Below, one piece after another: positions 47,183 to 59,450 of a stretch of 64,000 nt of DNA. The stretch comes from Anaspis maculata (lineage: Eukaryota; Arthropoda; Insecta; Coleoptera; Scraptiidae), in assembly GCA_949128115.1 (NCBI GenBank), contig OX421962.1, positions 13,219,262-13,283,261 on the forward strand, read 5' to 3'. A program made the translations under genes and the position numbers. How positions within the stretch are numbered: the stretch's first letter is position 1; the number at the start of each line of letters is the position of its first letter. The notes beneath the pieces are model-generated. The model was not told where the DNA came from, made no database searches, and worked only from the letters and a program-made list of their open reading frames with translations.

Positions 47183-47920
47183 CAGGGTGTCCAAAATGTC
47201 GCGCCGCTTTCAAAAAAATCGGTAAGGGGATAAGAAATTATCTTATTAAATTTCTCCAAAAGCAGTCTTAATCTAAAAACTTGAAAAATTTATGTATAGA
47301 AGACTGCATTGTCAAGACGTCTTCCCTCTCGCCGCTGGACCTTCTCAAGTCGGGACCTGAAACTCTCCTCAGTTCGCTCACATATGGCAGCGGGAATAGC
47401 CGCCATTTCTTCCAAAATATTATTTTTCAATTCATCCAGTGTAGCAGGATCTGCGGTGGTTGGTTTTCCATTGAGGCACCGGACAAAAAAAGTTCAACGG
47501 GGTTTTAGATCGGGACTTCCCAGAGACCAAAACTGATGTCCCCTAGTTTAGAAAACACTTTTCCTGGAAACATCCTTTGAGCTAAGACCCGATCTAACCC
47601 CAGTGGACTTCATCTTGTGGGATTACCTTGAAGAAAAAATATCCACCACAGCACCACCTGCTGCACTGTATGATTTGAAAAGCACTATTCGGGTAGAAAT
47701 GGCGGCTCTATTCCAGCTGCTATGGTCGTGTGAACGAGCTCTGGAAAATGTTAGGTCCCAATTTGAAGAAATGTAGCGGCGAGAGGGAACACGTCTTGTC
47801 AATGCAGTGTTCTGTTTATAAATTTTCCCGAGTTTTTAGATAAGGATTGCCTTTGAAAAAGCTAATTTCTTACGCCCTTACCGATTTTTTTAAAAGCGGC
47901 GCGACATTTTGGACACCCTG
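47183..47920. mobile_element. mariner-like palindromic element with inverted transposase 3' ends
   Basis: The ends CAGGGTGTCCAAAATGTCGC and the inverse are followed by TA at 47921-47922; the left dinucleotide is CA, perhaps a mutated TA. The right half (about 47575-47815, plus strand) encodes the C-terminal part of a Tc1/mariner-type transposase (LTPVDFILWDYLEEK, then LENVRSQFEE). The left half carries the same coding segment inverted (about 47285-47530, minus strand). It therefore consists of two head-on copies of one transposon end and cannot make a full transposase. It is the one palindrome that still shows its mariner origin. Confidence 0.8.
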
Positions 47921-48047
47921 TAGTTCTCAGCTCGCGAACTGTCTTCTCTCCACGCTATCGGCTTGTTTAAAGTCTACATGCACTTTGTAGAGATGTATGT
48001 CACGCTTTTTCTTGCATCTGCCTTAGAGAAGAGATTATGGTCTATTA

Positions 48048-49635
48048 GCCCAGGCGCCAGGGAGCAAAAATCAGCTCAATAAGGAAATAATTGTTTCCTG
48101 GCTGGAAACTAGCTTGAAACGATCTGTGTGGCTTAGGTTTTGACATACTAATTTCTTCCCCCCTTTCGGAAATGTCGGCGTCTTGTCGCCATCATAAACA
48201 AGAAGTGCACCAGCGTGGTCTCTGCCGAATATCTTGATTTTGGGCCATCTGACAGCATAAGATGTAAGAAGTCATTTTGAAACCAATGAAATTCCCTACG
48301 GAATAATTTTTAAATGACCTTTCTGCGACCTATGGTTTTTGAGATAGAGCTTCTGGAAGCGAGAGGTATTGTCGTAAAAACTCCACGGCCACTTGACTCG
48401 AAAAACTAAAATGTTGATGTGACAAAAAAATTTCAAAATGAGATTTCTCGAGGTACCTTCATCCTATAGTTGCGGTGATGGTTTTTAACTCTTTCTCTTG
48501 AACCGTTGATTACGTATATAGAAAAGTCAAAAACGTCACATTGTACATATACAGGGTGTACTGAGGGAATCAAATCAGATCAGAGAAATTTTACATATTT
48601 TTTCGATTTAGCCTATATGCGACACTCTAAGCACCTAACACGAGTCCAATATCAATATGGATTTGCTCTATAAGCTTCACTCAATACACTAAAGAAGTGG
48701 TCAGCTCACAGCTTTACTGTAAAATGTTATGAACGCCCTCTGAAATCATCAAAATATTAAAAATTCAGTACCAAGGAATGTATATAACAGTATATTATAT
48801 ACCAAGCGACCAAAGTGAATTTTTGATTTGGGGATTTGGGCCCAAATGGCTCTCGAGCAACAAACTCCACCCAAGGGATCAAAAATTGACTTTGGTTCCT
48901 TGGTATATAATATACTGTTACATACATTTCTTGCTACTGTAAATTTTGATGATTTCAGAGGGCCTTCAAAACATTTTACAGAAAGGCTGTGAGCTGACCA
49001 CTTTCTCAAGTGTATCAAGTGAAGCTTACAGAGCAATGCATATCGATATTGGACTTGTGATAAGTGCTTAGAGTTTCGCGTAGGCTAAATCGAAGAAATA
49101 TGTCAAATTTTTCTGCTCTGATTTGATTCCCGTAGTACACCCTGTATATGTACAATGTGACGTTTTTGACTTTTCAATATTCGTGATCTACGGTTCAAGA
49201 GGAAGAGTTTAAGACCATCACCGCAACTATAGCATGAAGAATTCTCGAGTAATCACATTTTGAATTTTCTTTTGTCACATCGACATTTTTTTTTTATAGT
49301 CAAGTGGCCATGGAGCTTTTACGACAATGACTCTCGCTTCCAGAAGCTGTATCTCAAAGACCATAGGTTGCAGAAAATTGATTGAAAAACCAAACTGTAG
49401 GGAATTTCATAGGCTTCAAAATGACTCCTCACATCTTTTGCTGTCAGATGATCCAAAATTAGGATAGTTGGCAAAAACCACGCTGGTGCACTTCTTGTTG
49501 ATGATGGCGACATGACGCCGACATTTCCAAAAGGGGAGAAACTAGTATGTCAAAACCTAAACTACACAGATCGTTTTAAGCTAGTTTCCAGCCAGGAAAC
49601 AATCATTTCCTTATTTTTTTCGCTGGCGCCTGGGC
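48048..49635. mobile_element. outer palindromic TA-flanked element G
   Basis: The ends GCCCAGGCGCCAG and CTGGCGCCTGGGC are flanked by TA at 48046-48047 and 49636-49637. The arms of about 500 bases pair with modest divergence (48048-48549 and 49147-49635). It interrupts the RTE-like LINE remnant. Another palindromic element sits at its dyad. Confidence 0.85.
48552..49144. mobile_element. inner palindromic TA-flanked element within G
   Basis: The ends CAGGGTGTACTGAGGG and the inverse are flanked by TA at 48550-48551 and 49145-49146. It is about 593 bp with its centre near 48845. Removing it rejoins TTGTACA-TA-TGTACAA, the dyad of G. Confidence 0.85.
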
Positions 49636-51577
49636 TATATGGTTGAATAGTTTGGCCGAAATCCACGTTGGTATTTTCTTAGCATTTCTTCGCCATAATC
49701 TGATAATCTGTTGTATAAGATGCTAGACAGTACTTTATACGCAACATTGAGCTGTGTTATGGGTCTGTAATTTGATCATTCACGATTATCTCCTTTCTTG
49801 TAAGTCGGTTGGATAATTCCCATAGACTGTTCATTCGACATTCGATGTCGTATCCAGATCAAATGATGGATTCTCTTCTGAAGGAATTCTTCTCCATGCT
49901 TCAGTAGTTCAGCTGTTATGCCGTCTTTCCTTGGCGCTTCAGGTTGTTTCTTTTTAGACATTTCTGATCACATTTACTGCCTCCCCATAGCAAGACTGTG
50001 GGCCATCCTGCTGTATACAACATTGTGTCGTCTATTGGTGTAAATGTAGAAGCTTCATTGCTTAGGTTTCTGGTTTCTTGACAGTACACCCTCAAAAGTG
50101 TTCCTTCCATCTCCCAAGTATGTTCTTCATGTTCGTTAATGTCCATTGGCGTCTCTGCAGGCATTCACTCTTGGTTTGAGTTCTTGTGTTCGCTCTAGAA
50201 TTTTGTTGTAGAATTTTCTCCTTCCATTCTTGGTGTGTTTTTCAACGGTTTCCTCGACCCTTCTCATCAGAGCTTTTCTTTTCTGTCTTCGACAAAATCT
50301 GGCTGCTATTATTTTTCTCTTGTTGTATTTCTCTTGGTCGGCTTTTGTGTTCCGATGTATGCATTTCAGTTTGGTTCTTCTCTTTTTCTCTATCGCTTGT
50401 CGACATTCCTGATCGTACCATTCTTCATGTTTTTCGTTCCTCTTTTCTCCAATAAACAACATTCTGCGCTGATGCAGCCACAGCTTCTTTCACAAGTGTC
50501 CACTCCTCCTCGATGTTTTCTGACAGTGGTGTTTCCTGAAATTTGTCTCGCACAGTCTGTTGATACTCAAGCTGTACAGCTACATCTTTGAGTCTATCGA
50601 CATTCCACTTTCTGCTGGCAGTGGTTTCGCTTGTTGCTACCAGGAGCGAATCCTGCCAAATTGGTCGGAGTCGGAGCTAACACCTCGATATGTTCTAACA
50701 TTTTCGATGTCAGAAGCCCATCTTTTGCACACCAAAATGTGATCGATGTGATTGGCATCGTCAGTACCTGGTATCCGCCATATGCCTTTGCAGGTGTTTT
50801 CTCTAGGAAACCAAGTGCTCACTACTTTGGAATCCTTGCTGAAAACATATCGTACTACTCTAATCCCATTGTTGTTCGTGACTTCATGAAAGCTGTGTTT
50901 TCCCAACTACGTCAATTATGGCACCGTGTTTCGGAAGCTCATCGTATACTTTTTGTAAATATTCATAGAACTCGTCGACTATCTCTTTATCTGCGTCTAG
51001 ACACTGATCAATGTAGTACTGTGGAACTTGCGTTATAGTCTATGAGTTCTAATTTTCTTTCGTTGATTGGTGCTAATCTTGAAACCGATTTGTCACCTCT
51101 TTTCGACACAATAAAATCTACTTCTCTACTGCGTTGTCTGTCTTCATTTGCTGAGTAATAGAGAGTGAATATTGGCTTCCGTATTGAGCCCCTACCCCTC
51201 CATCTTATTTCCTGAAGGACCACCACTTCCATTCTATATTTGTCAACCTCCTCTGTAGCATTAGAATGCGGACGTTCCATGTACCAATTTGTAATATATT
51301 ACTCGTGTCCTTATTTCGTATCCTTGATTGTTTCCGTGAGAGTGGTCCGATTTTATTCGCTGAATTGTCCGCAACGTTATGTTTTTCCGGGGTGGAGTTG
51401 TCAGTCTTACGCTCAACCCCTTGCCAGGAGGACTGGAGACTCTTCTGTAGGGGTTACAATTCCTTAGCCGAGTTTTCCGAGTGTACCAGGGTCCGCTACG
51501 TGGAATCCAGAATGTGGGACTTGCTCGGAATGATTGGCAATTCTCAGTATTTGTTGTTTCTCCCTTATCGGCACTGG

Positions 51578-53405
51578 TAGTCCGGTGGTTAAGCGTCCTA
51601 ACTATGCATTTTGAGCTTAAGCAATGCGCTTTTGGGGTTTGATTGGGGGTCCCTCAACCTTAATTTCAAGAGTTGGAGACATCGGTGCACTCGATGCGGA
51701 GGGGGTCTGGGGGGCCCTTGAAAGTTGAAGGTGTGGGGCTTCCCACCAAATCACCATACCACCACGTAATTTCTACTTGGATGTCATCAAACGACTCTAA
51801 CCTACACATTGACAACATTTGTTACCATGTCCCAACAGTTCTTCACACTGAAAAAAATTAGTTCTTATGACAGATCGGAAAAAACAGTTTTTTTCAATTT
51901 TTCATCCCCACAACGAATAAACTGCCAGGTGTGGTGTCATTTTGGAGTAAACGGCATCCTCTGATTTCATTCACCGAGTCAAAATGTTTGTGAGATCACC
52001 GTGCAAAGAATGACACGCCAAGAAGTGAGCATTTTTGAGCACCTCATTTAACAGTAGTTTCTTGGCTGATACCAATCGATATGATTGATAATTTTGTCAT
52101 GGATCAATAACTTGAACTCTTTTGTAACGGTAATGCATGTGAATGAAACTCGACACGAGCGTGGAGGCTTGGAAAAAAATTATTTTCTCCAGCGGTCGAA
52201 TTTATTTCACGCCTACTGAGCGTTAGTTTGTTGGGCTCAGGCAGGCAGCGTTTGGATAGCTTTGGAAGCAAAATTTCCATATCTTTCTGAAAAGTTGATC
52301 AGTTTAATTCTGGAAATCGATTTATGAATCATCAATGATTGTTTTGCCGGTCAGTACCCACATGGTGGTTAACTGCAGAGGTAATGGCTAACGGCGGAGG
52401 AAATTCAACGTCCAAGATCTTATTTTCTGCCACTATGACAGTCATTTTCACGGTTGTTTTCATAAAATTATTTCTTCTCCAAACATAAGAAAACTTACAC
52501 GTACACAATGATAACAACCTTGAAGGTTGGTGGAGGAAAATAGAAAATAACACTTTAAAAGTTGAATGCCTTCCGTCGTCAGCCATGATCCCTGCAGTGA
52601 ATCCCCATGGGGGTACCTAGTGACTGTCAAAATAATCTTTGATGATTCTCAAATCAGTTTCCAGAATTATGCTACTCAGCTGCATAGACAGATATGGAAA
52701 TTTTGTCTCCGAACCTATTCAAACGCTGCCTGCCTGAGTCCAACAAACTAACGCTCAGTAGGCGTGAAATAAATTCGACCGCTGGAGAAAAAAAAACTTC
52801 CCAGGCCTCCACGCTCGTGTCGAGTTTCATTCACATGTATTACCGTTACAAAAGAGTTCAAGTTATTCATCCATGTCAAAATTATCAATCATATCGATTG
52901 GTATCAGTCAAGAAACTACTGTTAAATGAGGTGCTCAAAAATGCTCACTTCTTGGCGTGCCATTCTTTGCACGGTGGTCTCACAAACATTTTGACCTGGT
53001 GAATGAAACCAGAGGATGTCGTTTATTCTAAAATGACACCAAACTTGGCAGTTTATTTGTTGTGGGGATGAAGAATTGAGAAAAACAGTTTTTTCCGATC
53101 TGTCATAAGAATTAATTTTTTTCAGTGTGAAGAACTGTTGGGACATGGTAACAAATGTTGTCAATGTGTAAGTTAAAGTCGTTTAATGACATCCAAGTAG
53201 GAATTTCGTGGTGGTATGGTGATTTGGTGGGAAGCCTTGCACCTTCAACTTTCAAGGGCCCCCCAGACCCCCTCCGCATCGAGTGCACCGATGTCTCCAA
53301 CTCTTGAAATTAAGGTATGGGGATCCCCAATCGAACCCCAAAAGCGCATTGCTTAAGCTCAAAATGCATAGTTCGAGTTTTTTTTGGCGCTTAACCACCG
53401 GACTA
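51578..53405. mobile_element. 1.8-kb palindrome with tRNA-like ends
   Basis: The left end TAGTCCGGTGGTTAAGCG is mirrored at the right end. The arms pair for roughly 850 bases each around a centre near 52520. Each end carries a sequence like a pol III A box (TAGTCCGGTGG) and, about 60 bases inward, a B-box-like GGTTCGATTGG (left copy GGTTTGATTGG). This suggests an inverted pair of tRNA-derived SINE-like heads. It lies directly next to the start of the LINE remnant. Confidence 0.75.
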
Positions 53406-54629
53406 TGGGGGATACACTGAGACCACCTAGCCCTTTAGATGCCTAAAAATTAACTTAATAAATAATTACGCCTCATCATTCGAAGTAATTTCTATCAAGT
53501 CGGCATAACTGCACAGCGAATTCCGTTGGCCTGTCTAAGGTAGAGTGGGGACCGGAAGTTTGAAATAACCTGTTGAACATGTCAATTTTTGAATTCAAAT
53601 GGCGACCGATGATTAGCGAAGACAATTTTTACCCCCAAAAATTGGAAGAAACATCTTTGGAACTGTGAAATCAAGTAGGTAGCTTTCTTATAGATCACCT
53701 TCACAAAGCATGCGATTTGAATAATTCAAAAACTGACAAGTCTTGAAAATTGTTCCCAAACTATGGTCGCCACTGTACATTCGAAGGTCTGAGATTGATT
53801 TTGGTCGATTTAGACATGGTGTTCCCTCTTCAGTGTGCTATTGATTCGCTCAACTATTGCCCACAGACACGAGCTAACTGCGTCTGACATGTACGCTAAT
53901 TGGTTAGACGACCACGGCCTTGTCTAAGATAGTTTTTCCAATCAGAATTTATTTTTAAAAACTTGTTTGTCGTGGCCCTCGTGCCACGATGACTAGCGCA
54001 GATTTCAATAAATACCCAAGCACTTGGCAAGGGAACGTAGTTTCTCGCCTGGAAATGCCTGATTCACGATTCAATTATTTCAACTCCCCTCCCTGCCATT
54101 ACTCCAACGAAAATCCGTTTCGAATCAGACCTTCTCAATTCACTCTCCCCGGCCACTCTGTCTCCGTCCAACTTGTTCCTCCACCTCTTCTACTCACTCG
54201 GTACCTACCACATGAATGTTGAAGAAGAAAAAACCGTTCCCTCCTCAACCTGGGGAGTGTATTAATTCCTTCCGTCAATCCTGAAACGAGTTAGTAAGAC
54301 GCCCGCTTATTACGCTTCTCTTGCGCCACCATCCTTCCTTCCCCCCTCCCCTCGACTGCTCGCTTCTTTATTCTTTAAAGGAACCATCAGCCGGAGATAA
54401 ATTGAGTGACATTCCGAAAATTAAATCTCACCAAATGAATACATTCCGGCAGAGAGCAGCCCAGCAGCGGCAGCTCACCCCGACGCGCAATCTTTTTGCC
54501 GTCTTTTGCTTCGGCACAAATTCGGCCTTTCCGGATGATCGGAATTCCGCCGTGCGCCGAATTTCGCGAAAGCACGGGGTGAAATAAACGTTGAAGAATA
54601 TGACGTGATGTTGTTTTTTATCCTTTCAG
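53406..54629. other. intron sequence before the second kuz exon
   Basis: No gene is recognised in this stretch. The 3' splice site TTTTTATCCTTTCAG ends at 54629. Confidence 0.5.
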
Positions 54630-54770
54630 ATTTTAATCAAGACGGAAAGGCGGACAACATAACTTTCATGGTGAAACGCATCAAGGTGCACACGACGGAC
54701 GCTCTCAGGGATCCTCTATACAGATTTCCAAACAACTACGGCGTCGAAAAGTTCTTGGAGCTGTTTTCAG
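54630..54770 (+). CDS. kuz: kuzbanian/ADAM10-like metalloprotease, next exon
   Basis: This 141-base exon (47 codons) lies between TCCTTTCAG and GTAAGT and is phase 1 at both ends, matching the exon at 41107-41715. The encoded stretch begins DFNQDGKADNITFMVKRIKV and ends GVEKFLELFS, typical of the early protease domain of ADAM10 proteins (compare the family's ITFMVKRI and GVEKFLEL). The catalytic zinc site, disintegrin, transmembrane and cytoplasmic parts must lie in later exons beyond 64000, since none is seen after this one. Confidence 0.92.
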
Positions 54771-55186
54771 GTAAGTGCTGCGATGCGGTTTTTCCAGTAC
54801 ATGGAACTATACTCGTGTAGTACATGCATAACACATCAGGTTGTGGGTGTGGGTACGGGGGTGTTTTAAAACGGTGATTTACAACCTGGTTTTTATTCAA
54901 AAGCTCTTTCATGGAGCACGTTTTAACAAGGCAACAAATTACAAATTATACCTCGGGTTCCACCAAATCTGTGTTAATTTATCACACTGTTAAGTAGTGA
55001 AATTTCGTTTGAACAGTTCCTGTTCGTTGTCGACAAAAATCCAGGTTCAACGAAACAAAGCGAAAGGATGATTCATGTTATCAAGATTTTACGAATTTTT
55101 TGTTATCAAACAACCTAGCGTTGGCCAGAACAATATTCATCCAATAGTGTGTTTGTGGTAACTTTTTGGTAGAACCTGCGGGTATA
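54771..55186. other. intron sequence after the second kuz exon
   Basis: It opens with the donor GTAAGT. No gene or repeat is recognised. Confidence 0.5.
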
Positions 55187-55439
55187 GATATAGACACAGC
55201 TGGGCAAAATACTTCGAAAATGTATTAAAATATAAAATACTGGATCCAAGATAGTCGAAATACAAAATACAAACTACTTGTTGGAATGTCTTTACAATAC
55301 AGAATACGAGATACGTATTTTGAAAAACCAAGGAATTCAAAAATACTAACTACTCATTCCCAAATACAAAACACATACCTAATCATTCCAGCGATTTTAT
55401 TCGAGAAAGTCGTAAAATACAAAGGTTTCATCGAAAACA

Positions 55440-55729
55440 CTTAATTGATTAAATATATTTTCGCGGGTTAGGGATTAGACCCTCACCTTGAGGCGCGTCT
55501 CAGATGGTTCAATCAGAGTCTAAGGATTTATGCACATCTTTATTAATTAACTACTATCTACAACTATTCTTAAATCTAGGTACTTACTTTATACACACAC
55601 GTTCACTCACTACCTCCACTCTCAAGCGTGGCGCCCGCCGGAATCCTCGATGATTCCTAGCTTGCGCCAGCTATCGCGGTTCCGCTGGTGCTAGCAATCT
55701 TTCCCTATTGCTATTCATGCATAATCACC
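55440..55729. other. non-repeat segment inside the hAT-like element
   Basis: This segment of about 290 bases is more GC-rich than its surroundings and separates the left subterminal repeats from the minisatellite. It could be captured DNA or part of another element. No coding was seen. Confidence 0.35.
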
Positions 55730-58700
55730 ATGAACTGATTGTGACAATATAAATGTTCAGAAATCCCTAGAAATCACATGCAAATTTTTATAAAACCTGT
55801 AGAAATCATTGGAACTCCCTAGAAATTCTCAGAAATCCTTAGAAATCTTTAGAATTTTCGGCTAATTTTGTAGAAATCTTTGAAAATCATAACAAATCCC
55901 ATGAAACCCTTCAAAAATTCGTAGAAATGCTATACAATATCTTCAAGAATCCTTAGAAATCCTGTAAAAATCTTGAGCAGTCCGTAAACGTACCGTAGAG
56001 ATTTTTGAAAATCTCTCGAATTCATGTAAGAATTTCGATTCGATTAAAAGTCTCTAGAAATTCTTGTAATTATTGATAGGTAATCTTCGGAAATCTTTTC
56101 CTTAGAATTAGATCACTCCAAATCACAAATCTCATACATATCTCTGGGGATCCCTAAAAATTCTTGCAAATTGTTGGAGATCTCGAAGAAATCTCTGGAA
56201 ATCCCTAAAAATCTCATAGAAATATCAACAAATTCCTACAAATCCTACAAAAAATCTTCAGAACTACCCAGAAATTCTCAAAGATACTTAGCAATCTCGT
56301 AGGAAACTTCAGTGATCTCTAGTAATCCTGTGTAAAACTATAGAAATTCTCACAAATTCTCAGAAATTTTCAGACATTTTATACTAATCTCTAGGAATCC
56401 CTTGCGATCTCGTGGAGATCCCTAGAGAGTCTTGAGAAACACCTAGAAATTCTTGCATGAATACTCAGAAACTCTGTAGAAATCCCTGGTAATCCCGTAA
56501 AATGTTTGGAAATATTTAAAAAATTTGTAGAGACTTCCAAAGTCCTAAAGATTTCCATAAAAACCTTCGAAACTTGTAAGAAATCTCATACAAATGTTCA
56601 AAAATCCTCTGAAACTTCCAACACTGCCTAAAAAATCTCAGAAATCCTCAGAAATCTCTATAAATTCCTGGAAATCCCATATTAGTCTTCAATCTCAGCC
56701 CGTAAAAATCTTGAAAAGAATAGAAATCACAAAGATACACATCCTCAATTTCAGAACTCTCTAGAATCTTTTTTAGAACATCGCAAATCCCTAAACCCTG
56801 TAAAAATCTTGAAAAATACCTAGATATCTTGTGGGAACCTTTGAAAATTCTTAGAACTTCCGTAGAAATATTCAGAAATCAACGCTCAACTTTCAACATT
56901 ATTTTCTTTTCCGACTGATAAAATCACAGCATATGAGTATCATTAGTCTATAAACATTATCAAACAACTTGAAAGAAGAAAAATATGGAGAACCAATGAC
57001 TATGAATAAAAATATCAATCATTGTATCAATGTATTACTATCAAAAAATCTTGAACATTATGAAATGTGTAAGACAATAATGAAGATTTCACATTTCAAT
57101 TTCTAGAAATCCCCAACAAATCTATAGGAATCTCTAGTGATCCCGTAGAAATCTTCAGAAATCCCTATAAATTCTCATAGGAACCTTGAGAAATCTCGTT
57201 GATATAAGATTAGAAACCCCGTAGACATCTCAAGAAATCCTCAGGAATTCTTCAAAAATCTCGTGAAAATCTTCAGAAATCCCTATAAATTTCATACAAA
57301 TCTCTGCAAATCCCTAGAAATGCCTTAGAAATCTTGAGCTTTCTAGAATTCTTCAGAAACCTTGGAAATATCAAAAAGTAGTTGGAAATCATTGGTAAAC
57401 TTCAAGGGTCTTTAGAAAATCCTAGAATTGTTGTAGAAGTCCTTGACAATTCCATTCAGATCTTAGAAAATCCCTAGAAATCCCGTAGTAATTCTCAGAA
57501 ACTTCTAAAAATCCTTGGAAATCCGCAGAAGTTTCGTCGAAATAATCCTGTAAGAATTTCCAAAAATCTCTTGGGTTGTAAAAGTCTTTCGGAAGCCTTA
57601 TGAATTTTCAGAAATCTCGTGAAAAAATCTTTAGATCTTTAAAAACAATCTTGTAGAAATTTTTGGAAATTCCTACAAAATCCGTAGAAATATTCAGAAA
57701 TCTTTGGAAATTCCGTGAAAATATTCAGAAATCCCTAGGAATCTCAAACGAATCTTCAAAAATCCCCAGAGATCCCGTAGAATTCTTTGATCTCACGAAA
57801 TTGTCACAAGAATCCTTAGAAATCTTGTAAATATTTTCAGAAATCACGTAGAATCATCAGAAGTTCCTAAAAAAAAATCAAAAATCTCGTAGATATCTTG
57901 AATTATCCCTAGAAACTTCATACAAGTCTTCAATAATTCTTAGAAATTCCGTTGAAATAATGAGAATTCGATGGAAACTTTTGGGAGTCCAAAAATTCCA
58001 AAAAAATCCACGAAATTCTCACAAGGATCCTCAGAAACCTCGTGAATATTTTTAAAAATCACGTAGAATCTTCAGAAGTCCCTAAAACTTCCTTAAAAAA
58101 TCTCGTAGAAATCTCAAGTAATCCCTAGAAACTTCTTACAAGTTTTCATTAATTCCTAGAAAATTCCGTTGAAATAATAAGAAATCGATAGAAATTTTTG
58201 AGAGTCCCCAAAGATCTTTGGAAATCCCTACAAAATCTCGTAAAGATTCATTGCAAAGCTCTGGGAATCCCGTGGAAATCTCTGAAAATCTATAGAAACT
58301 CTCAGGAATCATTAAAATATTTCAGAAATTCCATATGAACCTTTAGGAATTCCGTGGAAATCTGTTTAGGTCTCTCTAATTCTCGAAGAAATGTTTGAGA
58401 ATCTCTCGAATTTCCGTACAAATCTTCAGAAAGCCCTAGAAACTCTTGAAAATTCTCAAAAATTTCCCGTAGAAATCTCTAGAAACCCCTAAAAATCTTG
58501 TAGGAAGTCGTTATAAATTCCATCGATATTTTCATGAATCCTGTAAAGATCTTTAGAACTTCCTAGATTTCCCCAGAAATCTTTAGGAATCATCAGAAAT
58601 TTCTACCAATCTTGTAGAAATCTTCAAGAACCCTTCAAATTTCCATGAAATCCTCCAGAAATTCCTGAAAATTCCATACAAATCTCTAGAAATCCTTAAA

Positions 58701-59450
58701 ACTCCTGTATAAATCGTAGGAACCTAGAAATTCTCAAAAATCTTCAAAATCCTGTAGAAATCTTCAAAGCCGTAGAAACTCTGTACAAATCTTCAATCTC
58801 AGCCCGTAGAAATCTTTGAAATAATAGGAATCACATACACAATCATGTTTAATCCTAGAACTCCCTAGAAATTCTCAAAAATCCTCAGAAAGTCCTGGAA
58901 ACCCCGTATAAATATTTTGAAATCCCTAGAAATCTCAAACGAATCCTCAGGAACACTAATGATCTCGTTGAAATCTTGAGAGATCTCCAAATTCAAATTC
59001 AAAATTCTCACATGGATCATCACAAATCCCGTTAGTATGTTTTTAGATAACCCGTAGAAATCTTTAGAAATCCCCCGAAATTCTTCAGAAATCTTAAAAA
59101 ATCTCCAGGAACGCCTAGAAATCTTACACAAATGTTTATAAATCCCTAGAAAGTCCTTAGAAATCTTGAACTCAAACAACACATACCAAATCATTGGTAA
59201 TCTCCAGAAGTCTTTGGAAATTCCTAGAATTATCGTAGGAATACCTTTGAATCCCGAACAAATTTTCGGAAATCTCTAAAAATCTGGTAGCAATCCTGAG
59301 AAATCTCTATAAATCTCCAGAAATCCATAAAAGTGTCGTAGAAATTTCAAGAAGAATCTTGTAGAAGTCTTCAAGATCCTTATAAATTTTCAGAAATCTC
59401 GTAGAAATCTATAGAGATTTTTAGAAATCTTGAGAAATTTAGCAGAACCA
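55730..59450. repeat. 3.7-kb degenerate minisatellite (AGAAATCYY units)
   Basis: A core of about 8-9 bases (AGAAATCCC, AGAAATCTT and close variants) recurs every 10-13 bases for almost the whole stretch. A break of about 220 bases of non-repeat sequence lies near 56885-57105. Units are heavily diverged. Open frames within it are low-complexity and not genes. Confidence 0.85.

Larger units (their letters stand above)
45830..51577 (-). pseudogene. RTE-like non-LTR retrotransposon remnant, split by palindromic elements
   Basis: Read on the minus strand, pieces of one LINE occur in order. The endonuclease lies at about 51310-50620 (IGTWNVR, KYRMEVVVLQEIRWRG, then IDHILVCKRWASDI and SDSDQ). A linker follows at about 50460-50140. 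Reverse transcriptase is at about 49960-49680 (DGITAELLKHG, SNYRPI), about 48045-47925, and 46857-46430 (the catalytic YADD in PAYADDTAIVS). The C-terminal region is at about 46420-45830 (RPIVTYGWEAWILTK). Many stops and shifts make it dead. Removing the palindromic elements at 48048-49635 and 46877-47920 restores the order of conserved motifs. The RTE assignment is tentative. Confidence 0.8.

Noticed and set aside
55730..59450. Minus-strand frame at 58865-59194 and others in the minisatellite
   Set aside because: The products are low-complexity repeats of the AGAAATC unit, with no independent coding evidence.
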